A DNA stretch of 38,204 bases. It comes from Alphaproteobacteria bacterium (GTDB taxonomy: Bacteria > Pseudomonadota > Alphaproteobacteria > JABAAW01 > JAHZMA01). A model generated the notes under the pieces. The model was not told where the DNA came from and made no database searches. It saw only the letters and a list, made by a program, of their open reading frames with translations. Each line of letters begins with the position of its first letter. Within the stretch, counting starts at the first letter, position 1. The translations under genes were made by a program, and so were the position numbers. The stretch spans positions 1 through 38,204 of the forward strand of contig JAHZMA010000096.1 of assembly GCA_022599575.1 (NCBI GenBank). Reading direction: 5' to 3'. This document shows positions 26,267 through 34,707 of this stretch, piece by piece.

Positions 26267-26431
26267 TTATTTACGTTTATTATCCGATAGCCAGTGCCGA
26301 ATAATATCACTCGTTTTTTCTGGCTGTTCAGCAATTATTTGTTTGACTTGATTGCTCATTTTTTGACGCACCTTACCATGTTGTTTTATCAATTGTACAA
26401 TTTGCGATTGCTTGTTTTCATCATCACTCAT
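26267..26431 (-). CDS. 54-residue protein resembling the FliG-binding tail of FliF
   Basis: This small gene between fliF and fliG is not a known flagellar gene to me. It has a strong ribosome site (AAGGATAAGG) before ATG, starting 3 bp after the fliF stop. It encodes a soluble, Gln/Lys-rich peptide. Residues about 20-47 align without gaps with the end of the neighbouring FliF: MSNQVKQIIAEQPEKTSDII here against LSKQLNDVVAEFPNETGNVI there, followed by RHWL against KSWL. In FliF this tail is the helix pair that threads into the FliG N domain. The family signature (hydrophobic pair, P, then I-x-x-W-L) is retained, so I infer a FliG-binding protein made by partial duplication of fliF. Function is inferred from similarity only. 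Confidence 0.75.
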   Translation of the reverse strand: MSDDENKQSQIVQLIKQHGKVRQKMSNQVKQIIAEQPEKTSDIIRHWLSDNKRK

Positions 26432-26434
26432 GCC

Positions 26435-28114
26435 TTATCCTTCTAACAACCAGCTCTTAATCACATTGCCAGTTTCGTTTGGAAACTCAGCAACAACATC
26501 GTTAAGCTGTTTACTTAATGTGTGCTTAATTCTAGCATCTACATTTACCAAATCAATCATTTGCTCACCTCCCGACGATAATAGCGAACCAATACCAGCT
26601 TCAACGCCGAACGCCCCAACTGCCGCTGCACCCGCAGGTGGTGGCCCAACAGTTTCGCCCGTTTTTTTATCCACCATCGTGCCATCAGCAAGAATTTGAA
26701 TATCACGCTTGGCATTATTGGCAAGCGCACGAAGCACCAACGGACGCAACACCAATAAGAATATCACAAGTGCCACGATTGATAATATCACAAGTTCGAC
26801 AATTCTTTCAATTCTTCGAACTTCAACACCTAAAATTTTGTCATCTGTCACTAAATTGAACAGCTCTTCTTGTGCAAACTGTAAATTAACAACCTCAACA
26901 GTATCTTGACGTACCGTGCCATCATAGCCAATTGCCGAGCGCACCAACCGTTGAATTTGTTCTAATTCTTCGGGACTACGCGGTTCATATAGCCTATCAG
27001 CCTCTTCGCCAATATAAGTGCCATCTACCAGCACCGCCACAGAAAGTCGTTCCACTTGACCAGGGTGAATGGTGCGTAACACTTTTTGCTTGCTGATTTC
27101 ATAATTATTAATAACTTCCGAACGCGAGCTAAGCGAACGAATGGTTGAGCCACCATCTTCTTGCGGTTCATTGCCACCCGGCAAATTATTTTCAACCGTA
27201 ATTCTGCCCTGATTGCGATTATCGGTATTTTCAGAATTTTCGTTAATTTCTTGTGATGATTTTAACACCTGCCCATCAGGGTCATAAATTTCTTCATCAA
27301 TCACCGTTTGGCTAAAATCCATTTCAGCGCGCACTTCAACCCGTGCATTGCCAAAGCCGACCACACTTTCCACCAAATCCTGCAATTCTTGCGCTAACCT
27401 TGCTTCATAGGCGGCACGCAATTCATCAGGTGAATTGCCACTTAACAAATAATTATCTTGAGCGCCATCATCGCCACGTGCCAATAATTGCCCTTGACTA
27501 TCAATCACCGAAATATTACCAATTTGCAATTCAGGTACGGCTGAGGCGACTAAAGACCGCACCGCATCAATTTTTTCTTTCGGTGGGCGGTTGCGACTTA
27601 AATCAAGAACAACCGATGCGCTTGGTTTGCGTTGATTGCGGCTGAATAATTCGCGTTTGGGCAACACCAAATGCACCCTTGCTTTGCTGATACCATCAAT
27701 CGAGGCGATGGTGCGCCCTAACTCGCCTTCTAAAGCGCGCAAATGCGTGATTTCTTGTACAAAATTGGATGTGCCAAAACCTTGATCTTCATCAAACAGC
27801 TCATAGCCCGCCAATGTGCCAGAATTTGGTAAGTTTCGCTCGGCAAGATTAATTCTTAGCCGTGCCACATTTTGCGGTGCCACCAAAATAGACCCATTAT
27901 TACCAATTTCATAAGCTTCACCTAGCCCTTCTAAAACGCGCACAATTTCCGAAGAATCTTCTGGGCTTAAATTGCCATATAGCAATGAGTACCGCTCGCC
28001 ACCTAGCAATAAAAAACTCGCAATAATACCGATAACCAGCAATGCGCTACCACCGCCAAACACTGCTAATTGTTGCGTTGACATATTCTTTAAGGATTCT
28101 AGCAATTTCGCCAT
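26435..28114 (-). CDS. fliF: Flagellar MS-ring protein FliF
   Basis: This 559-residue membrane protein forms the MS ring, the first structure of the basal body. The first transmembrane segment is at about 15-37 (LAVFGGGSALLVIGIIASFLLL). The ring-building periplasmic domains follow, with NVARLRINLAERNLPNSGTLAGYELFDED and the secretin-like domain LEGELGRTIASIDGISKARVHLVLPKRELFSR. The second transmembrane segment is near 435-458 (IVELVILSIVALVIFLLVLR). The cytoplasmic tail ends in the FliG-binding helices (FPNETGNVIKSWLLEG). A GAGGG ribosome site precedes the ATG. It is the first gene of the long flagellar unit. Confidence 0.97.
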   Translation of the reverse strand: MAKLLESLKNMSTQQLAVFGGGSALLVIGIIASFLLLGGERYSLLYGNLSPEDSSEIVRVLEGLGEAYEIGNNGSILVAPQNVARLRINLAERNLPNSGTLAGYELFDEDQGFGTSNFVQEITHLRALEGELGRTIASIDGISKARVHLVLPKRELFSRNQRKPSASVVLDLSRNRPPKEKIDAVRSLVASAVPELQIGNISVIDSQGQLLARGDDGAQDNYLLSGNSPDELRAAYEARLAQELQDLVESVVGFGNARVEVRAEMDFSQTVIDEEIYDPDGQVLKSSQEINENSENTDNRNQGRITVENNLPGGNEPQEDGGSTIRSLSSRSEVINNYEISKQKVLRTIHPGQVERLSVAVLVDGTYIGEEADRLYEPRSPEELEQIQRLVRSAIGYDGTVRQDTVEVVNLQFAQEELFNLVTDDKILGVEVRRIERIVELVILSIVALVIFLLVLRPLVLRALANNAKRDIQILADGTMVDKKTGETVGPPPAGAAAVGAFGVEAGIGSLLSSGGEQMIDLVNVDARIKHTLSKQLNDVVAEFPNETGNVIKSWLLEG

Positions 28115-28482
28115 AATATCACCCTCATTTCAGTTTATGTTACATCAGATGCAACATAGATTCACGAAAACATTTCTTAATACATTATAAAATGTCATCA
28201 GCATCATGCTGTAAGAAATGCTTTTCCGCCCCGAAATAATGCTCTCGCATTACCATCCCCGAAATATTTGTCTATTTTGTCAATATTTGCTAATGAGCGC
28301 TGATGGTTCATTTGCGATTATTCTCTCCCCCATCACGCTTTTACATATAAAATATTATATATAAAACAAGACAATATAACTATTTTGATAATTTTTCAAG
28401 ACACAGTTTCATATTTTTCGATTTTTTTTCACAAAAAATCGCTTTTATCCCTAAAATAATAGTGTTTTTAGGGAATTTGCTA
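28115..28482 (-). promoter_or_regulatory. Regulatory region of the fliF operon
   Basis: This is a 368-bp gene-free stretch. On the minus strand a TATAAT (28189-28184) lies about 70 bp before fliF, with no good -35. Just upstream is a perfect 13-bp palindrome CAGCATCATGCTG (28199-28211), and further up two direct copies of CCCCGAAATA (28229-28238 and 28257-28266) 28 bp apart, and ATGCTCTCGCAT (28239-28250). These are candidate sites for FlbD or another flagellar regulator. Past the kinase stop are two AT-rich hairpins, CCCTAAAA/TTTTAGGG (28450-28474) and a T-run/A-run stem (28418-28441), which may terminate the kinase transcript. Confidence 0.5.
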
Positions 28483-30174
28483 TTAATTATTCACAATATA
28501 GGCTTGATAAAGCAACTCTTCTAGCATTTTCTTAAATTGGTCAGCGCTATAGGGTTTAGAAATAAACGCCACATGTGGTAATTGGGCAATTTTAGCAAAA
28601 GTTTCATCACGCACAAAGCCTGAAATGCAAATCACTGGTAAATTTGCGTTCAATTTCTTGATTTCGGTGGTTAATTGCATACCATCCATGCGTGGCATTC
28701 GCATATCGGTTACCAATAAATCGGGCATTTCTGCTTTGGCAATTTTCATTGCTGAAAGCCCATCTTCCACCTCTACCACCTCATAGCCATATTTACGTAA
28801 TAATTTTGCGGTAAAATAGCGCACCGCTGGCTCGTCATCAGCCAACATGATTTTATTTCTTTCTTTCAAAATCTTTTGGCTTGATGAGGTGATTGCATTT
28901 GGCTCTTGCTTTTTAGCCATCAAAAAATACAGCGAAAAAGTGGCGCCGCCTTGTTCATTATTGGCAATGGTAATGCCACCGCCCATCTGCTGAATGATAC
29001 TATTGACCATGCCAAGCCCTAACCCCGTGCCTTTGCCGACATCTTTGGTGGTAAAAAAAGGTTCAAAAATACGCTCGATAATATCAGGCGAAACCCCTGG
29101 CCCGCTATCACTCATCTCCACGCATAAATAATCGCCCACCATTATCTGACCATGTGGCATACGCATTTTTTCGGTGAGTGTAACATTGCTGGTATGAATT
29201 AAAAAAGAATGTTTTTTATCGGGCAGGGTTTGCATGGCATCACGTGCATTAATGGCAATATTGACAATAATTTGCTCAACCTGCAATTCATTCGCCATAA
29301 TATCGGTATTGGCGGCATCATGATAAATATCAATCAGCATATCGCGTGGGAATAGACGCAATAATAAAGGCTCTATTGCTTCGAGCACATGTGAAAAATT
29401 GATAGGGTAGCATTCGGTTTTAATATCGCGCGATAAACCAGTGATTTGCTTGATAAATTGCGAGGCATGCACACAGCTTTGTTGAATCCGTTGTAAATCA
29501 GCATAGCCATTGGCGCGCGGTGGAATAACTTCTAGCAATGCTTCGATACTGCCTTTGGTCATGCTAATCATATTATTAAAATCATGGGCAATACCGCCCA
29601 CCAACTGCCCAATCGCATCACGCGTTGCCATATTAGATAATTTACGCCTTAATTGATGTTCCATACTATTATCTTGAAACATCGCCGCAACGGTGGGAAT
29701 ATTTTTCACTTTTTTAATATTTTTTGAATAGATAATGCGAAAAAATGATACATTATATGTGCCTTCAATTTCTTTACAGCGCACTGCAATTTCTACCACA
29801 TCATGTTGTTTGGTCAATAATGGCTGTAAAATTTTATTTAAATCAAGAATCTCGCCCTCATAAAAAATTAAGTCGGATTCTGTTTGAGCTTTTTCTTCAT
29901 CATGCCCCACATCATCATATTGGGGCATCATATTTTGGTCAATTTCAAAAAATTGAAACCATTTCTTTTTTTCCTTTTTATTATAAACAATAGCTTCAAA
30001 TATTTTATGGAATTTGCGATTCATCCGAATGATTTGTCCGAAATCATCAATCAGGCAAACGGGTATCGGCGCGGACGAGAATATCAAATCATCAGCACCC
30101 CTTTGTGTGGCGGGTTGCACCGCCTGCTTTTTTAATGGCAGTAAATGAGAAAAATATTGCGTGAATACAGACAC
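28483..30174 (-). CDS. Soluble CckA-like hybrid histidine kinase (PAS-HisKA-HATPase-REC)
   Basis: This 563-residue signalling protein has no membrane segment. A PAS-like domain (about 28-85, [20 protein letters not shown]) leads to a second sensory region, a dimerisation domain with [13 protein letters not shown] (His197), the ATPase domain with [20 protein letters not shown] and [11 protein letters not shown], and a receiver with Asp490 ([13 protein letters not shown]) and acidic pair Asp446/Asp447. The GGIAHDFNN kinase type with C-terminal receiver is that of CckA, which feeds the CtrA phosphorelay in alphaproteobacteria, though CckA is membrane-bound. It starts at GTG with AAAGG eight bases upstream. 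Position directly before the fliF operon suggests control of flagellar genes, an inference. Confidence 0.85.
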   Translation of the reverse strand: MSVFTQYFSHLLPLKKQAVQPATQRGADDLIFSSAPIPVCLIDDFGQIIRMNRKFHKIFEAIVYNKKEKKKWFQFFEIDQNMMPQYDDVGHDEEKAQTESDLIFYEGEILDLNKILQPLLTKQHDVVEIAVRCKEIEGTYNVSFFRIIYSKNIKKVKNIPTVAAMFQDNSMEHQLRRKLSNMATRDAIGQLVGGIAHDFNNMISMTKGSIEALLEVIPPRANGYADLQRIQQSCVHASQFIKQITGLSRDIKTECYPINFSHVLEAIEPLLLRLFPRDMLIDIYHDAANTDIMANELQVEQIIVNIAINARDAMQTLPDKKHSFLIHTSNVTLTEKMRMPHGQIMVGDYLCVEMSDSGPGVSPDIIERIFEPFFTTKDVGKGTGLGLGMVNSIIQQMGGGITIANNEQGGATFSLYFLMAKKQEPNAITSSSQKILKERNKIMLADDEPAVRYFTAKLLRKYGYEVVEVEDGLSAMKIAKAEMPDLLVTDMRMPRMDGMQLTTEIKKLNANLPVICISGFVRDETFAKIAQLPHVAFISKPYSADQFKKMLEELLYQAYIVNN

Positions 30175-30265
30175 CAGAATAACCTTTGTAATATTTGGCT
30201 TATTCTAGCAGAAAAATACGAGATTGGCAATTTATAAGCCTAGATTCTAATATTGAGTATAGCGG

Positions 30266-30416
30266 TGGGGGTATGGGGGGCGTCATCGCGAGGCTGGTGT
30301 CCTACGGACAAACCTGCCGAAGCGTATGTCGCAAAGCCCCCCATATATTAATGTGTAAAGACACGCACCGCCCTATGTGCTACACACCCCGAAACGCACT
30401 CCGCCCCTTGATATTA
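30266..30416. repeat. Left repeat-rich arm of the GIY-YIG element
   Basis: This arm is G/C-rich in an AT-rich neighbourhood. It includes a CGTCATCGCGAGG ... CCGAAGCG segment (30281-30324) of the type found in palindromic intergenic repeats of many alphaproteobacteria, with an internal GTGTCCTACGGAC near-palindrome (30298-30310), then the inner inverted repeat copy at 30331-30369. CCCCTTGATATTATTAA at 30404-30420 also has an inverted counterpart at 31114-31127. Confidence 0.6.
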
Positions 30417-31025
30417 TTAATCTCTTGCTCTTCTCATTTCATCTAATGTTTTACCATTTAAACACCACCATATCGTTCCTGATGGCGACCAATCATGCCC
30501 CATTTCTTTTAAAATTATGTCAGCTGAATTTGAAAGAGACGTAATTTCACCACGAAAATTTACTTTTGTGTTATCTACAACTTCGCATGTAATTGTATTA
30601 TCTTTCCTGAATGTTAGTATTGTGTTTGGTTGAATATCTAACATAGCAAACTCAAATTTTTGTCTCTTTTTTCTAGCATTATCTAATGCCTGTTTATCTT
30701 GTGGATTCTCTACAATAATATCTGTAGGAGTAACATTAATACCACCCATTATTTCTACAATTTTTAATGAGCATTTTGCTTTTTCGGCTGAAAGGTTGAA
30801 AAATTCTCTATTTGGTCGCACTCTTTCATCATCAAATAGCTCATGTAATTGTTTCTCTATGGTTTGTGTTAATGCGCTATCAATTTTTATAGCGTAATAA
30901 CATTCAAAAGGTAGTGGAGTGGATGTATTATCTAATTGCTTTATCCGCGCCTCTAAATTACCTGTGATACCTATTTTCACAGTATCAGGCATGCATTCAT
31001 TGGTAAGTATATATACGATTGACAT
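30417..31025 (-). CDS. GIY-YIG nuclease-family protein with C-terminal RAMA-like domain
   Basis: This 202-residue protein opens with the GIY-YIG pattern of the T5orf172/Mug113 type: VYILTNECMPDTVKIGIT (residues 4-21), an Arg in ARIKQL, and the helix with catalytic-type Glu in EKQLHELFDDERVRPNREFF. The last 70 residues (PNTILTFRKDNTITCEVVDN, then SLSNSADIILKEMG and GTIWWCLNGKTLDEMR) resemble the RAMA-type domain associated with DNA-modification systems. A nuclease coupled to a possible modified-DNA reader suggests a defence or selfish-element role; this is inference. It has a good AAAAGGA site upstream. Its gene is enclosed by inverted repeats, and it separates two flagellar clusters. Confidence 0.75.
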   Translation of the reverse strand: MSIVYILTNECMPDTVKIGITGNLEARIKQLDNTSTPLPFECYYAIKIDSALTQTIEKQLHELFDDERVRPNREFFNLSAEKAKCSLKIVEIMGGINVTPTDIIVENPQDKQALDNARKKRQKFEFAMLDIQPNTILTFRKDNTITCEVVDNTKVNFRGEITSLSNSADIILKEMGHDWSPSGTIWWCLNGKTLDEMRRARD

Positions 31026-31120
31026 TGCGATGTTTCCTTTTCATAAAAAAATTCTAATAACGACTGCAACATAGCTATATGATTCCAAAATTCAAGTCAA
31101 TTATATTGTTGCTATAATAT

Positions 31121-31290
31121 CAAGGGGGGTGCGTGTCTCATCACATTATTATATGGGGGGCTTTGCGATGATGTTTATCCGCTCACAATGGCAAAGCCAT
31201 TGTTTCGCTTATCAAGGGGGGTGCGGCTTCACTTCTCGGTGGGCAAGGCAAAAGCCGCCCACCTTGTGAAGTCCCCCCTTGATAATCCCC
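31121..31290. repeat. Right arm of the GIY-YIG element with large imperfect cruciform
   Basis: This arm contains the inner inverted repeat copy (31128-31166) and then a 72-bp imperfect hairpin at about 31212-31283: outer arms ATCAAGGGGGG and CCCCCCTTGAT, inner CTTCAC and GTGAAG, and GGTGGGC with GCCCACC near the loop. ATCAAGGGGGG also occurs at 31119-31129. No gene is visible in this 312-bp gap. Confidence 0.7.
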
Positions 31291-31337
31291 CCGCCATACT
31301 CAATACTAAAAACGGAGTGAGCCTTTGCTAGCGTATA

Positions 31338-32399
31338 TTACAGCTTCTTACCCTTCAGCTCCCAAACATATTTGATAACAGCCGCCACTGCTTCATAATG
31401 GTCTGGGTCAACTTCTTGGTTAATCTCTCCCGTTTCATAAAGCGCACGTGCCAATGGCGCATTTTCTACAATCGGCACATTATGTTCCTGCGCCACTTCG
31501 CGCATTTTAAGCGCGAATTTATCTGCCCCCTTGCCCGTTACCATCGGCGCGCTCATTTCAGATGGTTCATATTTTAGGGCAACCGCGTAATGGGTAGGGT
31601 TGGTGACCACCACATCAGCATCTGGAATGTTCTGCAACACGGCTTGCTTTGCGCGTTCATTGCGAATTTGGGCAATTCTTTGTTTAACCTCAGGCGACCC
31701 ATCGCTTTGCTTGCGCTCATCTTTCACTTCTTGGCGCGTCATTCGCAGGCTTTTGGTATGGGTATAATTTTGCCATGCCACATCAAACAAAACCAAGAAA
31801 AACAGTATGATTAAAATGCCCGACATCACTTTCAAGAATAAGACTAAAAATGCTGGCAATGCGTCAAAAACTTCTAAATGCACACTGTTAATAATGGTAT
31901 CAAGATTGCCATATAGCATAAAAATGCCGATTGTCCCCACCAACGCAATCTTCACAATTCCTTTGCCAAACTCAACCAATGCTTTGGCAGAAAATATTCG
32001 CTTATAACCTTTCACAAGCGAGAGATGGCTGAATTTCGGTTCTAGCTTTTTTGATGCAAATAATAACCCGAATTGCGATACATTGCCCACAATCCCGATA
32101 AACATAAACACAAATAAAATCGGTAAAATATAAAGGGCGGTCTCCATCATTGTTTGACGGACAAAATAAAATATTTCAGCATGATTCAAATGTTCGGAAA
32201 AAACTGTCAGGCTTTGGGTAAGCACATTTGCCAAATGCGCGAATGTAAAAGGCAAAACAACAGCTGCCAACATCGTGAACACCAATAATATTAGCCAACT
32301 CACTAAATCGCGTGAATTTGCAACATTGCCATCACTGCGCGCTTTGCTAATCTTTTTCGGGGTGGGTTCCTCGGTTTTCTGGGAATCATCTTCTGCCAT
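31338..32399 (-). CDS. flhB: Flagellar export protein FlhB
   Basis: This 353-residue inner-membrane protein controls the export switch from rod/hook to filament substrates. The N-terminal EEPTPKKISKARSDGNVANS is the standard FlhB opening. Four transmembrane segments follow, then the cytoplasmic domain with the autocleavage motif NPTH in VVVTNPTHYAVALKYEP, and later VPIVENAPLARALY. All essential residues are present. It starts 12 bp after the fliR stop and ends 33 bp before the repeat arm of the GIY-YIG element. Confidence 0.97.
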   Translation of the reverse strand: MAEDDSQKTEEPTPKKISKARSDGNVANSRDLVSWLILLVFTMLAAVVLPFTFAHLANVLTQSLTVFSEHLNHAEIFYFVRQTMMETALYILPILFVFMFIGIVGNVSQFGLLFASKKLEPKFSHLSLVKGYKRIFSAKALVEFGKGIVKIALVGTIGIFMLYGNLDTIINSVHLEVFDALPAFLVLFLKVMSGILIILFFLVLFDVAWQNYTHTKSLRMTRQEVKDERKQSDGSPEVKQRIAQIRNERAKQAVLQNIPDADVVVTNPTHYAVALKYEPSEMSAPMVTGKGADKFALKMREVAQEHNVPIVENAPLARALYETGEINQEVDPDHYEAVAAVIKYVWELKGKKL

Positions 32400-32411
32400 T
32401 ATTTTATTCCA

Positions 32412-33173
32412 TCATGATGGCAAAAACGGCTCAAACAAGCCTTTATAATATTCTAAAAATGCCAACATCACCGTTGGTAAAATCACAATCAACAGCCCCC
32501 AACCTAACAGAATTTGTAATGGTAACACCACCAAAAATGCTTGAAATTGCGGCATGAGCCTGCCTGAAACCCCCATCATCACATAAATAATCAGCGACAT
32601 AAAATAAAATGGTAATGCAAAGCGAAACCCCAATGTAAAGCTGCTAACAAAAGTATTGACAATCACTTGCGTGAAATCGCCAATGGCATGCCACTGCCCT
32701 GGTGCGAAAATATAATAGCTTTCCACCAGCACAATAAACAATAAATGATGAAAATTCACCGCAAACATCATATTAACGCCCATCATCACCAGAAACACTG
32801 CGGGCAAGATGCTTTGTGTGGCTTGCAAAGGGTTGAACACAGCCGCATTAGAAAGCCCTATCTGAAAGGCAATCAATGTGCCAGCATAGCTAAGGCTATC
32901 AAGCGCAAACCGTGCCATTGTGCCAATTAATGCACCCACCAAAAATTCTGTTAGCACCACCAGTAAAACATCGATAATTTCGCTAGGCAATGGTGGTACT
33001 TGTGTGGCAACCACAGGGGTAAGCACGAAAGTAAGCATTAATGCAAAAAGTAGCCTTACTTGTGCTGGCACAAAAGTGCGCCCGATTTGTGGAAAAAGCA
33101 TCAATAATATCGATAAGCGCATAAACACAACAAAAAATACCCATATTTCTTGAGGGAAAATCTGCGCTAGCAT
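32412..33173 (-). CDS. fliR: Flagellar export protein FliR
   Basis: This 253-residue polytopic protein is part of the FliPQR export gate. About six hydrophobic segments run throughout (for example VFFVVFMRLSILLMLFPQIG). Family features include the N-terminal RLSILLMLFPQIGRTFVPAQ and the middle FLVGALIGTMARFALDSLSYAGTLIAFQIGL, interrupted here for length. Order fliQ-fliR-flhB with short gaps is the common one. fliP is not in the window. Confidence 0.95.
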   Translation of the reverse strand: MLAQIFPQEIWVFFVVFMRLSILLMLFPQIGRTFVPAQVRLLFALMLTFVLTPVVATQVPPLPSEIIDVLLVVLTEFLVGALIGTMARFALDSLSYAGTLIAFQIGLSNAAVFNPLQATQSILPAVFLVMMGVNMMFAVNFHHLLFIVLVESYYIFAPGQWHAIGDFTQVIVNTFVSSFTLGFRFALPFYFMSLIIYVMMGVSGRLMPQFQAFLVVLPLQILLGWGLLIVILPTVMLAFLEYYKGLFEPFLPS

Positions 33174-33182
33174 GGCTTGCTA

Positions 33183-33449
33183 TCAGCCTATATTGATAAT
33201 AGCATTGGCAACAAAATCCATAAACGCACTTAATTTACCCGCCATATAGGGCATCAGCAAAAATATCGAAATAAAAATCACGATAATTTTCGGCACAAAG
33301 GTAATCGTCATTTCTTGAATTTGCGTCAAAGTTTGTAGCAAAGATATCGCCAAACCCACGCCCAAGCTAATCATCAGCAACGGCAAGGAAAGCGATAAAA
33401 GCGTTATCACCGCATAGCGCCCAAACTCTAAAACTTCTTGTTGTTCCAT
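33183..33449 (-). CDS. fliQ: Flagellar export protein FliQ
   Basis: This small membrane protein with two transmembrane helices is part of the FliPQR gate. The start is the ATG at 33449 (MEQQEVLEFG), with AGG eight bases upstream, giving the standard 88 residues; a GTG at 33458 gives a less typical 91. Helices LLSLSLPLLMISLGVGLAIS and VPKIIVIFISIFLLMPYMAG flank the conserved LLQTLTQIQEMTITFVPK. It is the first gene of fliQ-fliR-flhB. Confidence 0.95.
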   Translation of the reverse strand: MEQQEVLEFGRYAVITLLSLSLPLLMISLGVGLAISLLQTLTQIQEMTITFVPKIIVIFISIFLLMPYMAGKLSAFMDFVANAIINIG

Positions 33450-33527
33450 ATCAAACACCTATGAAGAAAGATTGTGAGTTTCCTGCCCATAGATGCAATA
33501 TGTGATTAAAACAAACTGCTTATCTTC

Positions 33528-33556
33528 ATTTAACAGATAATGATAGGGTTTGTCAA
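33528..33556 (-). promoter_or_regulatory. Promoter of fliQ-fliR-flhB
   Basis: Minus-strand TTGACA (33556-33551), a 17-bp spacer and TTAAAT (33533-33528) predict transcription from about 33521, some 70 bp before fliQ. A housekeeping-type promoter here would separate this early set from control of the LysM gene just upstream. Confidence 0.65.
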
Positions 33557-33578
33557 AGGATTTTTTGTGGTGTGGTAA

Positions 33579-34706
33579 TTAGCGCGTTTCTGCCTCACCT
33601 TCCACTTCTTCTGTTTTTGGTATCAGCAAAATTTGACCTGGGTAGATTTGGTCGGGGTCGTGGATTTCTTGCCGATTGGCATCATAAAGCGTGGTATGTT
33701 GTGCGCCCTCGCCAAATAGGCTACGCGCAATATACCATAGTGAATTACCGGGCTGTACAATGAAAAAGTCGGTTTCGGGTTGTGCGTTTTGATTTGGCAA
33801 TTCATCCCATCTAACGGGTAAGATACGGCGCAACACCACTTGGTCATCTTCCACCATATCCACGCGCAATTCATAATGCCCTGGGGCTATTTTGCCTGCC
33901 ACTTTCACATCCCAATTCACTGGTACTGCGCCCTGCCCTTCGATTTTTTTACGCGCAATCGGTTTATTATCCAAATAAAGCAATATTTCAATATCTGTTG
34001 CCTGTAAAATACCACCAATAATCAGCAAGCCCTGATTATTATAATCAATGGAATTAACGGTGAAATTAGCACCTAATGGCGTTTTATCAGCCGAGAATTG
34101 ATTTTTTAACACGCGTGACCCGCTTTCAGCATCGCTTGGCAACAGCACAACCAGTGGCTGTCCGCCATCACCTTCTTCGCCCTGAATCACCACAGATTTT
34201 TTCGGCACAATAATCACCAAAGATTGGTCGCCATAAATTTTGGTGGTTAAATCTTCGCTGATGGCTTCCAATGTTAACCGATGATAGCCGCTGGGCAATG
34301 GTTTAGGCGTTAGAAACACCCATTCACCATGATGGTCAACTTGTGCCGCCCCAATGCTAGCGCCATTTAATTCAATAATCACCCTTGAATTTTCTGGGGC
34401 ATGGCCTGCAATCACCGCATCGCCACTATTATTCATCCGCACCAATGTAAAGCCCAACACGCTTTCATCGGCAATCTGATATTGCTGATAGCTTACTTGA
34501 GTTTGGGTTTGATTTTTTTCATTAGCAATATTAACTTCCGTTTGCGATAATTGCTTTTGTTCAGGTGCGGCAATTAGAATCGAGATAAAGATTGATAAAG
34601 CAACCGAAAAGCCACCAATAATGCCTAATACCCACATCCAGTTTAAGCGGATTTTAGGCAATAGTTTTTTCTGTTTCTTTTTTGATTTTTGCTTTTTCTG
34701 TGCCAT
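33579..34706 (-). CDS. Membrane-anchored LysM protein with Ig-like region
   Basis: This 375-residue protein has a very basic N-terminus, one membrane segment (about 24-46, MWVLGIIGGFSVALSIFISI) and a periplasmic part. The middle holds Ig-like beta units, for example GHAPENSRVIIELNGASIG followed by DHHGEWVFLTPKPLPSGYH. The C-terminus is a LysM domain (about 315-367): FIVQPGNSLWYIARSLFG and PDQIYPGQILLIP, which binds peptidoglycan. The whole would tether the envelope to the inner membrane. It follows ubiA by one base and is likely co-transcribed. Confidence 0.85.
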   Translation of the reverse strand: MAQKKQKSKKKQKKLLPKIRLNWMWVLGIIGGFSVALSIFISILIAAPEQKQLSQTEVNIANEKNQTQTQVSYQQYQIADESVLGFTLVRMNNSGDAVIAGHAPENSRVIIELNGASIGAAQVDHHGEWVFLTPKPLPSGYHRLTLEAISEDLTTKIYGDQSLVIIVPKKSVVIQGEEGDGGQPLVVLLPSDAESGSRVLKNQFSADKTPLGANFTVNSIDYNNQGLLIIGGILQATDIEILLYLDNKPIARKKIEGQGAVPVNWDVKVAGKIAPGHYELRVDMVEDDQVVLRRILPVRWDELPNQNAQPETDFFIVQPGNSLWYIARSLFGEGAQHTTLYDANRQEIHDPDQIYPGQILLIPKTEEVEGEAETR

Positions 34707-34707
34707 G

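Larger units (their letters stand above)
30251..31305. mobile_element. Candidate repeat-bounded element carrying a GIY-YIG gene
   Basis: The outer ends are inverted: TATTGAGTATAGCGG at 30251-30265 and, on the other strand, TATTGAGTATGGCGG at 31305-31291 (14 of 15 match). Immediately outside both ends is CTAA (30247-30250 and 31306-31309), which could be a 4-bp target duplication. A second inverted pair lies inside: 30331-30369 against 31166-31128, 35 of 39 bases identical. The only gene within is the GIY-YIG one; no transposase is present. Confidence 0.6.

Noticed and set aside
20751-28114. Plus-strand open frames opposite the flagellar genes
   Set aside because: They mirror the codon bias of the minus-strand genes, lack ribosome sites and family motifs, and overlap well-identified genes completely.
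30251-31305. CRISPR array or classical insertion sequence
   Set aside because: Repeats are inverted and few, with no regular spacers, and there is no transposase gene.
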